Positions 15,228 to 22,452 of a stretch of 35,611 nucleotides of DNA are shown piece after piece. Positions within the stretch are counted from its first letter, which is position 1; each line of letters begins with the position of its first letter. Source of the stretch: a virus; IMG/VR virus record IMGVR_UViG_3300045135_000739, positions 1 through 35,611 of that record, one strand, 5' to 3'. Under the pieces are notes generated by a model. That model had not been told where the DNA came from and did no database searches. It saw nothing but the letters and a program-made list of their open reading frames with translations. The translations under genes were made by a program, and so were the position numbers.

Positions 15228-17342
15228 TTAAATAGCTCTTTGTTGTTGGAACGGTAACAGTTTTTCGGGCATATCATAAACCCGGCGACCGTTTGATCGA
15301 CGCGCTTTTTTACCGAATACCTTTTGAACTATTGGTCCGAACTTACGCGACATACTATGTGACGGATCGACGCCTATTTCCTGTAATATCTCCGCGACGG
15401 TTAACATACGGGTACGTGGTGCGTTCAAGTCGTAGTTGATACGTAACAGATCTTCGTCGGTTGTAACGTGTTGGAAATCACTGTTTATATCTTCTAACAT
15501 AACGAGCTCGTCGCGAGTTAACCACGTTGTTACGTCCTTCTCCATGGTTAACATTTGCGCCCATATTTGTTGAGCGTCTAAACCGTGATCGGCGATCATG
15601 TTTTGACCAACTTCAATCGTCCAAAATCGACGGTTACCCGTATCGTCGTGCAAATATTCACGTGGGTTAACTGAAGCAAAAAACACCGTTTTACGCGGGA
15701 ATTTACTTTCGGCGCGCGCATAAGGTAAACGGAATTCGTCAACGTCTTTCGTGATAAATGCTTTCAACGCTGCTATGTCTGAACGTCTAAACGTTGCGTC
15801 TAACTCGCCCAATTCAACTAACCAATGACTAACACACTGTTTTACACTGTCGCGATCGGACGGGTTCAATATTGCGCCTTCTTTACTAAACCCGCCTGAT
15901 AGATTTTTTAACCAACGGGTTTTACCTAAATTTTGATCACCTTGTAATACAAGTACACCTGACGCGCTTATACCGTCCGGTCGAATTAATGCGCGTACTG
16001 CTGTCGCTAACCATTTTACGACTAACATTTTAGTCGTTTGGAACGAGTCGCCCGTGTCTAATGTGGTTACTAACGCGTCGATACGATCGACACCGTCCCA
16101 TGGTTTAGACTTGATCCAATTTAACGCCGGGTGGTACGCGTTTTGATCTGCCACAACCCCCGCGTAACGTTCGATCTCACTAACAGGAAATTCGACTTGG
16201 TTCGCCAAACTTGTTAATACGGCAAGCGCATTATTTTTAGCGTTATCTGTTGTAAATTCTGCGCCGGGGATCGTGATCTCTACTTCCTTCGACATAATAT
16301 TGTATTTACAACTAATACCCGCTTTATTAACTAAGTGTTTGAAGTTAACCAATGTACCTAATGGTTTACCGTTCGTTTTTGTTTCGGTAAATCCCACATG
16401 GAAATATGACCAACCCGCGCCAATATCGGCACCGTGACCCATGTCGCCCGTTAATTCGACTTGTTGACTAAAACACGACTGACACGAAGCAATACTGTTA
16501 CCGATCGTCGCTTGTACGTAGTCCGGGCGTGTGTCCCATTTGTCACGCATTAAACCCGACATTCTATATAAACGATCCATACGTGCCGGGTTCGCACCTG
16601 TCCAAAAAGCCAACGTATTAACAAGTGATTGATCCGCGCTTGACCTGTCAAAATCTCCACCGCTTGACGACGGGAACGCCTTCGCTAACTTTTCAACGTT
16701 GCAATCCCATAGATCACTAAATGACGCTTTATCACCAAACACCGCACCCGCTTGGTTATTGCTTTTACGCATTTTTTCGATCAAGTCGTCATCGCTACCT
16801 TTAAAGGTGTAACCGGGTAATGTCGGTTCGTCCTTCAGTGTGTCAAGTTTAACGACTTGCGCCGTATTACCGGGTTCGAAGTAGGTATTTATTAAACCCG
16901 GTAATAAGTCCGTACAATCGTGATCCATTGATCCATTCGCGTGTGTCCCTGTTAATATAATAAACCGCCCCGTATGGTAAAGCTCAATACCTAACGACAC
17001 GTTTTTACATTTATGATCGTCAATGTGGGTGTATTTACCTATAACGTGTAAACCCTTACCGCTTTGACTGACTTCCACATATGCACCCGGAAACATACCG
17101 GTTAATGTGGTCGCTAAGTCTGACCATTTTACGCCGTCATACGCTTTGTCAATATCTAAACAAAAATACGGATCGTTGTCTGTTAAAACTAAGCCGATCC
17201 CGTAGTCAACCCCGGCGGTATCTGCTGCGAATTTAATTGTATTATAATCTGACCATGTTAGCGGATCGGTACTACTTCCCGCGCTCATGGTTCTATAGTC
17301 GATCGGTAATTTCGTCGACTTTTTAACTAAAGTGTAAAACAT
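15228..17342 (-). CDS. Primase-helicase: AEP/Prim-Pol domain plus VirE/D5-type helicase
   Basis: 704 residues. The N terminus has the archaeo-eukaryotic primase pattern of Prim-Pol proteins: CLDIDKAYD (61-69, metal-binding Asp pair) and VSQSGKGLHVIGK (91-103, the S.SG.G.H motif). The C-terminal half is a VapE/VirE-like SF3/AAA+ helicase: VLQGDQNLGKTRW with Walker A at 468-475, WLVELGELDA (507-516, Walker B), RRSDIAALKAFIT, then FFASVNPREYLHDDTGNRRFW (554-574, sensor and Arg finger). It should prime and unwind phage DNA for the PolB polymerase encoded at 25.2 kb. It starts 28 bp after the end of the TetR-like gene and is followed by a separate promoter. Confidence 0.9.
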   Translation of the reverse strand: MFYTLVKKSTKLPIDYRTMSAGSSTDPLTWSDYNTIKFAADTAGVDYGIGLVLTDNDPYFCLDIDKAYDGVKWSDLATTLTGMFPGAYVEVSQSGKGLHVIGKYTHIDDHKCKNVSLGIELYHTGRFIILTGTHANGSMDHDCTDLLPGLINTYFEPGNTAQVVKLDTLKDEPTLPGYTFKGSDDDLIEKMRKSNNQAGAVFGDKASFSDLWDCNVEKLAKAFPSSSGGDFDRSSADQSLVNTLAFWTGANPARMDRLYRMSGLMRDKWDTRPDYVQATIGNSIASCQSCFSQQVELTGDMGHGADIGAGWSYFHVGFTETKTNGKPLGTLVNFKHLVNKAGISCKYNIMSKEVEITIPGAEFTTDNAKNNALAVLTSLANQVEFPVSEIERYAGVVADQNAYHPALNWIKSKPWDGVDRIDALVTTLDTGDSFQTTKMLVVKWLATAVRALIRPDGISASGVLVLQGDQNLGKTRWLKNLSGGFSKEGAILNPSDRDSVKQCVSHWLVELGELDATFRRSDIAALKAFITKDVDEFRLPYARAESKFPRKTVFFASVNPREYLHDDTGNRRFWTIEVGQNMIADHGLDAQQIWAQMLTMEKDVTTWLTRDELVMLEDINSDFQHVTTDEDLLRINYDLNAPRTRMLTVAEILQEIGVDPSHSMSRKFGPIVQKVFGKKARRSNGRRVYDMPEKLLPFQQQRAI

Positions 17343-17369
17343 GATCGCCTTACTCCGTGCGTTAGACTG

Positions 17370-17672
17370 TTATTTTAAAATTGCTTCTTTGGCTCTTGTC
17401 TGTAGTTCGATCGGTGCTTTCATTGCGTTATCGTCGGCGAGTACCACACCGATCCCGACGATCTTTAATAGCTCGTTATTAATAGCGTATCGCATAACCG
17501 CCCGTTTAAGTTGCTTCATAGTACCCAAGTGGTGACTAACTAAACCTTCGGTGACACCGGCTTCGCGGGCGACCTTTTCGCGGGTGATCGTTTGATACCC
17601 GTCGCGTTCGGCGACCTTAACCGCCGCCGCTAATATTTCACCTTTCCGGGTGTCTTTGTCTTTTCTTGCCAT
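17370..17672 (-). CDS. TetR-like transcription regulator (DNA-binding domain only)
   Basis: 100 residues from the ATG at 17672 (MARKDKDTRKGEIL). A TTG at 17708 would extend it by 12 residues but lies inside the operator. Residues 9-55 match the TetR N-terminal fold: RKGEILAAAVKVAERDGYQT, then ITREKVAREAGVTEGLVSHH (helix-turn-helix). The remaining ~45 residues are too short for the normal ligand-binding domain, so dimerisation must use a reduced helical end. It lies directly behind a promoter with two palindromes TTGAC-N6-GTCAA, the arrangement of a self-repressing TetR gene. The same site occurs at two other early promoters. TetR regulators are rare in phages, where CI/Cro types dominate. Confidence 0.82.
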   Translation of the reverse strand: MARKDKDTRKGEILAAAVKVAERDGYQTITREKVAREAGVTEGLVSHHLGTMKQLKRAVMRYAINNELLKIVGIGVVLADDNAMKAPIELQTRAKEAILK

Positions 17673-17676
17673 TTTC

Positions 17677-18213
17677 TTAAATCTCTTTGTTTTTGACTCT
17701 GTCGTCAATATAAACCACTCTTGACGGCGCGGTCAAGCCTAATTTTGTAAATACAATCGCGACGACGGGGAATTTCGGACCCTGTTTTTTACCGTCCGGT
17801 GTGGTGAATGGTTTCCCGTTCGGTCGTATGAAATTGATACGATACGGGAAGCGTAAAAACGTATCGCAATGATCCCACGCTTTGCGTATATAACCGACTT
17901 CGGGTTTATCGGGTATTAACATTACTGTCGTGTTACCCTTTTCGGCTTCGCTGATCGCTTTGTCTACCCATGGCATAATGTCGCTATATGGCGGGTTACA
18001 CCAATTTAAACTTAACCACGGTATTTTTAACGAGTCGATACCCTGTTCAATTAATGAATAATAAATCGGCGCTTTTGCGGTTGCTGCAATACAACACACG
18101 TCGAGATCGAACGGTCGCCCGGTGATATTATCTTCGATCCATTTAACTAATTCAGGCGGTGTTTGTGCGAGATCTTTTTCGTCGTCCGGTGTTGTGCTGT
18201 TGTTCATATCCAT
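17677..18213 (-). CDS. Phage DNA N-6-adenine methyltransferase (Dam-like)
   Basis: 178 residues. The layout of the phage Dam family (DNA N-6-adenine-methyltransferase) is clear: AQTPPELVKWIE (16-27), FDLDVCCIAATAKAP (35-49), LNWCNPPYSDIMPWVDKA with catalytic-type NPPY at 73-76, TVMLIPDKPEV, and INFIRPNGKP near residue 128. The enzyme would methylate adenine in phage DNA; the target site cannot be read from the sequence. It has the ribosome site AAAGGTAAATTAATAATG, which overlaps the end of the next gene upstream. Its last 20 codons contain the operators of the TetR-like gene. Confidence 0.88.
   Translation of the reverse strand: MDMNNSTTPDDEKDLAQTPPELVKWIEDNITGRPFDLDVCCIAATAKAPIYYSLIEQGIDSLKIPWLSLNWCNPPYSDIMPWVDKAISEAEKGNTTVMLIPDKPEVGYIRKAWDHCDTFLRFPYRINFIRPNGKPFTTPDGKKQGPKFPVVAIVFTKLGLTAPSRVVYIDDRVKNKEI
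17693..17736 (-). promoter_or_regulatory. TetR-gene promoter with two operators
   Basis: Minus strand: -35 TTGACC (17736-17731), 17-18 bp spacer, -10 TTATAT/TATATT (~17713-17707). Operator 1, TTGAC-CGCGCC-GTCAA (17736-17721), covers the -35. Operator 2, TTGAC-GACAGA-GTCAA (17708-17693), begins right after the -10. Starts are 28 bp apart, exactly as at 21.8 kb. The promoter lies within the 3' end of the adenine methyltransferase gene. Confidence 0.78.
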
Positions 18214-18215
18214 TA

Positions 18216-18575
18216 TTAATTTACCTTTTTAAAAAATGCGCCGTAAACCCGGCGGTTTGCTATTGTTAATTGACGATCTAAATGAGTAACACCAACGAAG
18301 GAACGATCACAATTGATCGCTGCCACGCCAACCGTACCCGCACCCATGGAAGGATCGAACACCACGTCGCCGGGTTTACTGTTGTCACGTATTAAGTTTT
18401 CAATGTAACAATATTTCGCGTAAATGGTTTTCGCTGCATTCTTCGGTACAATGTGAATATTACCCGACGGGCATAACGTGATCATGTTTAACGCTTGATC
18501 GTCCGTTGGTTTAAAACGAGTAACAATCATGTCGACGGTTTTGTCGTATTCTTTGTTCAATAATAATTCAATCAT
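18216..18575 (-). CDS. Truncated methyltransferase-like protein (SAM-binding half only)
   Basis: 119 residues. The second half reads GDVVFDPSMGAGTVGVAA (69-86), then RSFVGVTHLDRQL, the pattern F.DP..G.GT...A......(Y/F)(I/V)G.......Y of N4-cytosine / N6-adenine methyltransferases. The (D/N/S)PP(Y/W) catalytic motif is absent, and the protein is far shorter than the ~230-300 residues of complete enzymes. The remnant could bind SAM or DNA without catalysis, or work together with the adjacent Dam-like protein. No frame is open upstream that would supply the missing half, so the short form appears stable. Its start overlaps the 64-residue gene by 8 bp. Confidence 0.72.
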   Translation of the reverse strand: MIELLLNKEYDKTVDMIVTRFKPTDDQALNMITLCPSGNIHIVPKNAAKTIYAKYCYIENLIRDNSKPGDVVFDPSMGAGTVGVAAINCDRSFVGVTHLDRQLTIANRRVYGAFFKKVN

Positions 18576-18762
18576 GTTTTAACACCTTGTTTAATACTGC
18601 GGGTTCGATCACACGTTCGCATTTATCGCCGTTCAACTTGTAATAATAAATAACGTCGACATTACGTTCGCTTGTTACAAAATGCTTCGCGTGTTCACGT
18701 TTTACCGCCGGGATCGTACATTGCGCGTCGAAGTATATAATTAATGATAATAATTCAATCAT
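18568..18762 (-). CDS. Small unknown protein between repeated start sites
   Basis: 64 residues: MIELLSLIIYFDAQ, then a basic stretch and VIYYYKLNGDKCERVIEP. No family recognised. Its first codons (ATGATTGAATTATTAT) are identical for 16 bp to those of the following gene, and similar to those of the preceding gene. The gene is thus bounded by short direct repeats at both junctions (18560-18575 and 18747-18762). That suggests a cassette gained or lost by recombination at start sites. Confidence 0.6.
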   Translation of the reverse strand: MIELLSLIIYFDAQCTIPAVKREHAKHFVTSERNVDVIYYYKLNGDKCERVIEPAVLNKVLKHD

Positions 18763-19232
18763 AAATCACCCGGTGAATTAGCAAATTTAGCGAAACCGCC
18801 CGCCGCAATAACTAAATTAATAAACTTCAGTTGTGCCGCTTCTCGTTTGGTGCCTGTATATTTCCACTCGCTACGTTTAACCTCAACCGCTGCGAATTGT
18901 CCGATTGTTTTACCAACCATGTCGGGAGTAATTAAAACAGGGCGTATACCTATTAAGTCGCTACTTTTAACCTTCTCGTTTAGTGCTTTACTGTCATTCG
19001 CTAAACCGTAACGTACCGGAACCCCGCGATCGTCTTGCAATACACCCACATTATTACGCCACAATAGCCAACCGTTTTGGCTTGTCGCGAGTCGGATCGC
19101 ATTTTGTACCGCTGCTTCACCTGTCGCGGTTATTTGCACCCCTGTGTCGCTCGTACCTATTATTTCGCGTAACTCGTTTAATGCTTCAGTACTGATACCA
19201 TGGCGCACCGCCCATTCTGTAAATTCAATCAT
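18759..19232 (-). CDS. VRR-NUC family nuclease
   Basis: 157 residues. It matches the virus-type replication-repair nuclease domain: GEAAVQNAI (38-46, catalytic Glu39), LLWRNNVGVLQDDRG (56-70), YGLANDSK and SSDLIGIRP (Asp92), FAAVEVKRSEWKYTG (113-127, E-x-K with Glu117 and Lys119), then EAAQLKFINLVIAAGGFA (131-148). These standalone phage nucleases are Holliday-junction or flap enzymes acting in replication and recombination. Coupled by 4-bp overlap to the helicase gene upstream, so the pair may work together. Confidence 0.9.
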   Translation of the reverse strand: MIEFTEWAVRHGISTEALNELREIIGTSDTGVQITATGEAAVQNAIRLATSQNGWLLWRNNVGVLQDDRGVPVRYGLANDSKALNEKVKSSDLIGIRPVLITPDMVGKTIGQFAAVEVKRSEWKYTGTKREAAQLKFINLVIAAGGFAKFANSPGDL

Positions 19233-20824
19233 AAACCTAATACCTTATTCGTTAACTTCGTGGCGTCGTTTCTTCCGAGCGTTTGCGCGGTCATAATATC
19301 GACACCATATTTTAAATAGAATTTTTTATAAATTTCGCGATCCGACAATCCGTTCGCGCGCTCTACACCCGCCCACATTGCTATCGACTCGCGTAATAAT
19401 TTTTGCGATTCTTGTCTGATAATGTGGTTTTTACGTGCGGCGAGTTGTGCCGGTTTCGGTAACCCGTTCGGCGCGTAGAATTCACCGTCGACTTTCTCAA
19501 TTTGCCCGCGCATTTGTGCCAATACGGACGCGTCTAATTCGATTAAATCACCGTCGACAAATTCGGGTCCGCTACGTTGCGCTGGTGTTGGTATGTGTCC
19601 ACAATACGGGCATTCGACGCGGAAACGTTCATACACTCGCGTACATTCGTCGCAAGCCTTTAACGCTTCGCCTTCGTCGCGGTTTGTGCTTCGTTTCTCT
19701 CGTCTATCTAATGACCACACGCGCGGCGCGTCGGGTAATCCGTGTTTAATCACATTACCGACATGATCGATAATTATAGCGACGGTTTTACCTTCTAAAA
19801 TACGCAATACACGCCCGAATTGCTGAACATATAACCCGTATGACATTGTCGGACGTGCGAAGCTGACGACCTCAATAGCGGGGAGATCGAAACCTTCACC
19901 GAATAGGTCAACGTTGACGAGTTGTAATAATTGACCGTTGCGTAATTTTTTAACTAATGCTGTACGATCTCGATCTGGCGTACCACCATGAACAACCGCC
20001 GCCGGTACGCCCGCCGCATTGAAATTGTTCGCGATCTCCGTGGCGGTTTCTATATCCGGGGCGAAGGTAACGCCGCGTTTACCCGGTGCTATTTTTAGAT
20101 AATGACGAACAACGTCACCAATGACGTGCGAATTTTTGATCGCTTTGGATAATTGCGGCGGTTTATAGTCGCCATTACTTCCGAGCTCAACTTGATCCAA
20201 ATTTAGATCACTGGTTCGCGGCGCAAAAATACGATAATCCGTTAAAAACCCGTTATCGATTAAATAACGCATATTCGGACCTTCAACCATGTTATCGAAC
20301 ACGCCGTCGCTTTCTCGACTTAATCCGAACCCGTCCGCGCGTTCCGGTGTGGCGGTTACACCTAAACCGACTGCGCCCGGAAACATGGCGACCGCTTTAC
20401 CCCATTTATTCGCGGTTAATACGTGGTGTGTTTCGTCCATAACCCACAATTTGACATTGTTCGCCCATGGAAGATCGCGGCGTATGATCGTGTCAACGCC
20501 CGCAACTTTATTTACACCGTTCGGGTCAAAATAGCTTTTTCCGAATTCTTCGACGTGGTTTTCAACGCAATTTTTGATCACGTTGCGCGGTGCTATAATT
20601 TCGTGCTTCAGTCCTTCACGTGCTAATGCTTGACTAATTTGTCCAACTAACTCTTGACGGTGCGCGATAGCGACGCTTATACCCGGTGTGTAGTGCATAA
20701 CGTTGGATAATACGACGGTTTTACCCGCACCGGTAGGCATGACGGCGCATACATTACGGTCGCCGTTTTGCCAAGCTGTGCGAATACTGTCGACGAGTTG
20801 TGTTTGATATGGTCTTAATTGCAT
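19229..20824 (-). CDS. SF2 DEAD/DEAH-type helicase with zinc-finger insert
   Basis: 531 residues. Helicase motifs in order: Q-like LRPYQTQLV (3-11), Walker A MPTGAGKT (29-36), DETHH at 130-134 (DEAH-type box), GVTATPER (motif III), VVHGGTPDRDR, and QQFGRVLRI (motif VI). After the core comes CDECTRVYERFRVECPYCG, a four-cysteine zinc ribbon. The C-terminal part is helical and ends LTNKVLGL. It resembles UvsW/RecG-like type-III-restriction-fold helicases used by phages for replication or recombination. It overlaps the VRR-NUC gene by 4 bp and the upstream unknown gene by 10 bp. Confidence 0.9.
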   Translation of the reverse strand: MQLRPYQTQLVDSIRTAWQNGDRNVCAVMPTGAGKTVVLSNVMHYTPGISVAIAHRQELVGQISQALAREGLKHEIIAPRNVIKNCVENHVEEFGKSYFDPNGVNKVAGVDTIIRRDLPWANNVKLWVMDETHHVLTANKWGKAVAMFPGAVGLGVTATPERADGFGLSRESDGVFDNMVEGPNMRYLIDNGFLTDYRIFAPRTSDLNLDQVELGSNGDYKPPQLSKAIKNSHVIGDVVRHYLKIAPGKRGVTFAPDIETATEIANNFNAAGVPAAVVHGGTPDRDRTALVKKLRNGQLLQLVNVDLFGEGFDLPAIEVVSFARPTMSYGLYVQQFGRVLRILEGKTVAIIIDHVGNVIKHGLPDAPRVWSLDRREKRSTNRDEGEALKACDECTRVYERFRVECPYCGHIPTPAQRSGPEFVDGDLIELDASVLAQMRGQIEKVDGEFYAPNGLPKPAQLAARKNHIIRQESQKLLRESIAMWAGVERANGLSDREIYKKFYLKYGVDIMTAQTLGRNDATKLTNKVLGL

Positions 20825-21261
20825 ACACTAAAACCCCCGGCTTTTTCAAATAATGTCAACGCCTTTTTTTCGTCGAACTCGATCGGTGTGGCACTTGCTA
20901 ACCAACCCACGTTGATAAAATGGTTACCGTTAAACTCGTCTAATAACGCACGGTGTACGTCGGCGCATAGATCTGCAATCTCACTTTGGAAATAATATTC
21001 GGTACATTGTATTTCGTGCGACTTTATGTAACGACGGTTGTTATTATCAACACCTAGCGCGGCGACTAATATCGTCCATTTATGACGGTGTTCGGCGAAT
21101 GCTGCGATCTCGTTTTGTGTCGCCGGGTAACATATATTTAAACGCGGATCGGCTATTTGACATTTACCACCACCGACGAAAATAACATAACGACCACCGA
21201 TCAAACTTTTAGCGATCGCGTTTTGTCTTTTCATTGGGTTATTTTTTTTACGTTTTGGCAT
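20815..21261 (-). CDS. Unknown early protein
   Basis: 148 residues. A very basic N terminus (MPKRKKNNPMKRQNA) is followed by SLIGGRYVIFVGGGKCQIAD and a mixed segment with HRHKWTILVAAL. No recognised family; soluble. It lies between the sliding-clamp-like gene and the helicase, overlapping both slightly, so a replication accessory role is plausible but unproven. Confidence 0.6.
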   Translation of the reverse strand: MPKRKKNNPMKRQNAIAKSLIGGRYVIFVGGGKCQIADPRLNICYPATQNEIAAFAEHRHKWTILVAALGVDNNNRRYIKSHEIQCTEYYFQSEIADLCADVHRALLDEFNGNHFINVGWLASATPIEFDEKKALTLFEKAGGFSVCN

Positions 21262-21785
21262 TATTTTTTATTCTCCATTCTACACGGCATAACGATCGCG
21301 AACCCGTCGATCAATGGTGAAGTGAATTTAATAGCGTTACTGGCACCATGAAACGACATTAACATACCTTTTTCTTTACCCAACACACTCTTAAACGCTT
21401 TACCAATAAGCGACATATAACCCGGATCAACGCCGTAATCGATTACGTGTTCAACTTTTAAACCCTTCATTATAACGCGCCAATTAGGAAAACGACCGTC
21501 GATATTGCGCGCCTTGATCATATCGTTGATCATCGTGTGGGTTTTCGGTCCCGTAATACGCGCGCTGTTTACTTCACCGAATACTTTTAAATCGTCAATA
21601 TCAATAATTACGCTTTGACCCGGTTCGAAGTTGTGATCTGCTTCTATAACCACACTTGCTAATACGTGACCATTCGACGCGGTCAAACGTAGTTTGTCGA
21701 CTGTTTCATGTTCAAAACATACACCTTGTAAGTAATAGCGAATTTCATTTTTACCCGCTGCGAATGGTTTAACAAATTTCAACAT
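21261..21785 (-). CDS. Two-domain sliding-clamp-like protein (DnaN domains II-III)
   Basis: 174 residues from the ATG at 21785, which has GGAG nine bases upstream; longer starts at 21812/21818 run into the operators. It resembles the second half of the bacterial beta clamp: IRYYLQGVCFE (15-25; E. coli DnaN has RYYLNGMLFE), ASNGHVLA (36-43; compare ATDGHRLA), DGRFPNWRVIM (96-106; compare DGRFPDYRRVL), and a C terminus with GFAIVMPCRM (161-170; compare VVMPMRL). A normal clamp has three such domains and ~366 residues; this one has room for about two. Likely role: processivity ring for the phage polymerase. First gene of the leftward early operon. Confidence 0.75.
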   Translation of the reverse strand: MLKFVKPFAAGKNEIRYYLQGVCFEHETVDKLRLTASNGHVLASVVIEADHNFEPGQSVIIDIDDLKVFGEVNSARITGPKTHTMINDMIKARNIDGRFPNWRVIMKGLKVEHVIDYGVDPGYMSLIGKAFKSVLGKEKGMLMSFHGASNAIKFTSPLIDGFAIVMPCRMENKK

Positions 21786-21802
21786 TTTTTTATTCTCCGT
21801 TA

Positions 21803-21846
21803 TTGACAACATCGTCAAAAGTAATTTATATTGACGGGGAAGTCAA
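21803..21846. promoter_or_regulatory. Divergent early promoter region with two operators
   Basis: Plus strand: -35 TTGACA (21803-21808), 18-bp spacer, -10 TATATT (21827-21832). Minus strand: -35 TTGACT (21846-21841), 17-bp spacer, -10 TACTTT (21823-21818). Palindromes TTGAC-AACATC-GTCAA (21803-21818) and TTGAC-GGGGAA-GTCAA (21831-21846) start 28 bp apart and cover the elements of both promoters. Apart from the N6 spacers the plus-strand module closely matches the TetR-gene promoter (reverse of 17693-17736). One regulator could silence both early operons. Confidence 0.8.
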
Positions 21847-21872
21847 CAAAAAGAAGGTAAAATTTAATATGA
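21840..21872 (+). repeat. 33-bp direct repeat, left copy, carrying a start site
   Basis: Identical to 22420-22452, 580 bp away. It holds the operator half site GTCAA, the ribosome site AAGAAGG and the ATG of the inserted gene. Confidence 0.95.
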
Positions 21873-22447
21873 GATTAAGCAAAACAAACAAGTATTTAAT
21901 CTTAGAAAAAATTTACATAGATAAATTTAAAAAGGATTATGACGAATTAGTAAACGATTTAAAAAAATGGTTAGTTAATGAGTTTGAAAAGCAAAACAAA
22001 GATTTAATTGACATATTTGATAAATTATCCAGTGTCGATCAAGGTGCGTATGTTTCTTATATTAAATACAGCGCCCGTTTTAGCTTGTGTCGAAGTCTCG
22101 ACGAAGTGGATAAATTATCTTTTGGTATTGTTTTACATAATTCTAAAATTGATGGGTATATCGAGTGTAAAAAATACGCAAGTTCTTATTATTTGTCTTT
22201 CAAAGACGATAAAGAATTAAAAAACCGCATAAAAGAATTTAACAAAGATAAACAAGTTTTCGTCGAAAAATTAACCCAAATAAATAATGTTCTTCAATCT
22301 TGCGCAACTGTTGAAAGATTAATAAAACTGGTTCCTGAATTCGAAGAATACACCCCTAAACAAATTACTAATGTAGGTTTGATACCTATTGATCAAATTA
22401 AAGAAGTTAGCTTTATCCTAAGTCAACAAAAAGAAGGTAAAATTTAA
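21869..22447 (+). CDS. AT-rich inserted gene of unknown function (weak Nmad5 resemblance)
   Basis: 192 residues from ATG 21869, with AAGAAGG eleven bases upstream. Frames starting at 21803 run through the promoter and are not real starts. The protein is Lys-rich and mixed-charge: MRLSKTNKYLILEKIYIDKF, helical NDLKKWLVNEFEKQNKDL, late segment ATVERLIKLVPEFEEYTP. The opening MRL(S/T)K..... and the P(E)....(F/Y).P near the end recall Nmad5 (nucleotide-modification-associated) proteins of phages, but only weakly. Base use is very different from its neighbours: AT-rich, few CG-rich codons. It is flanked by 33-bp exact repeats. A recent insertion between promoter and operon is the simplest reading, making it the first product of the rightward operon. 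Confidence 0.8.
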   Translation: MRLSKTNKYLILEKIYIDKFKKDYDELVNDLKKWLVNEFEKQNKDLIDIFDKLSSVDQGAYVSYIKYSARFSLCRSLDEVDKLSFGIVLHNSKIDGYIECKKYASSYYLSFKDDKELKNRIKEFNKDKQVFVEKLTQINNVLQSCATVERLIKLVPEFEEYTPKQITNVGLIPIDQIKEVSFILSQQKEGKI

Positions 22448-22452
22448 TATGA
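22420..22452 (+). repeat. 33-bp direct repeat, right copy, carrying a start site
   Basis: Encodes the last residues (QQKEGKI, stop) of the inserted gene and at the same time provides the ribosome site and ATG of the next gene (22449). Confidence 0.95.

Noticed and set aside
16638-16651. Additional operator TTGACCTGTCAA in the primase-helicase gene
   Set aside because: Spacer is 2 bp instead of 6 and it is not near a promoter.
21803-21868. N-terminal extension of the inserted gene to 21803
   Set aside because: It would make the promoter and both operators coding and begins at a TTG without a ribosome site; ATG 21869 has AAGAAGG upstream.
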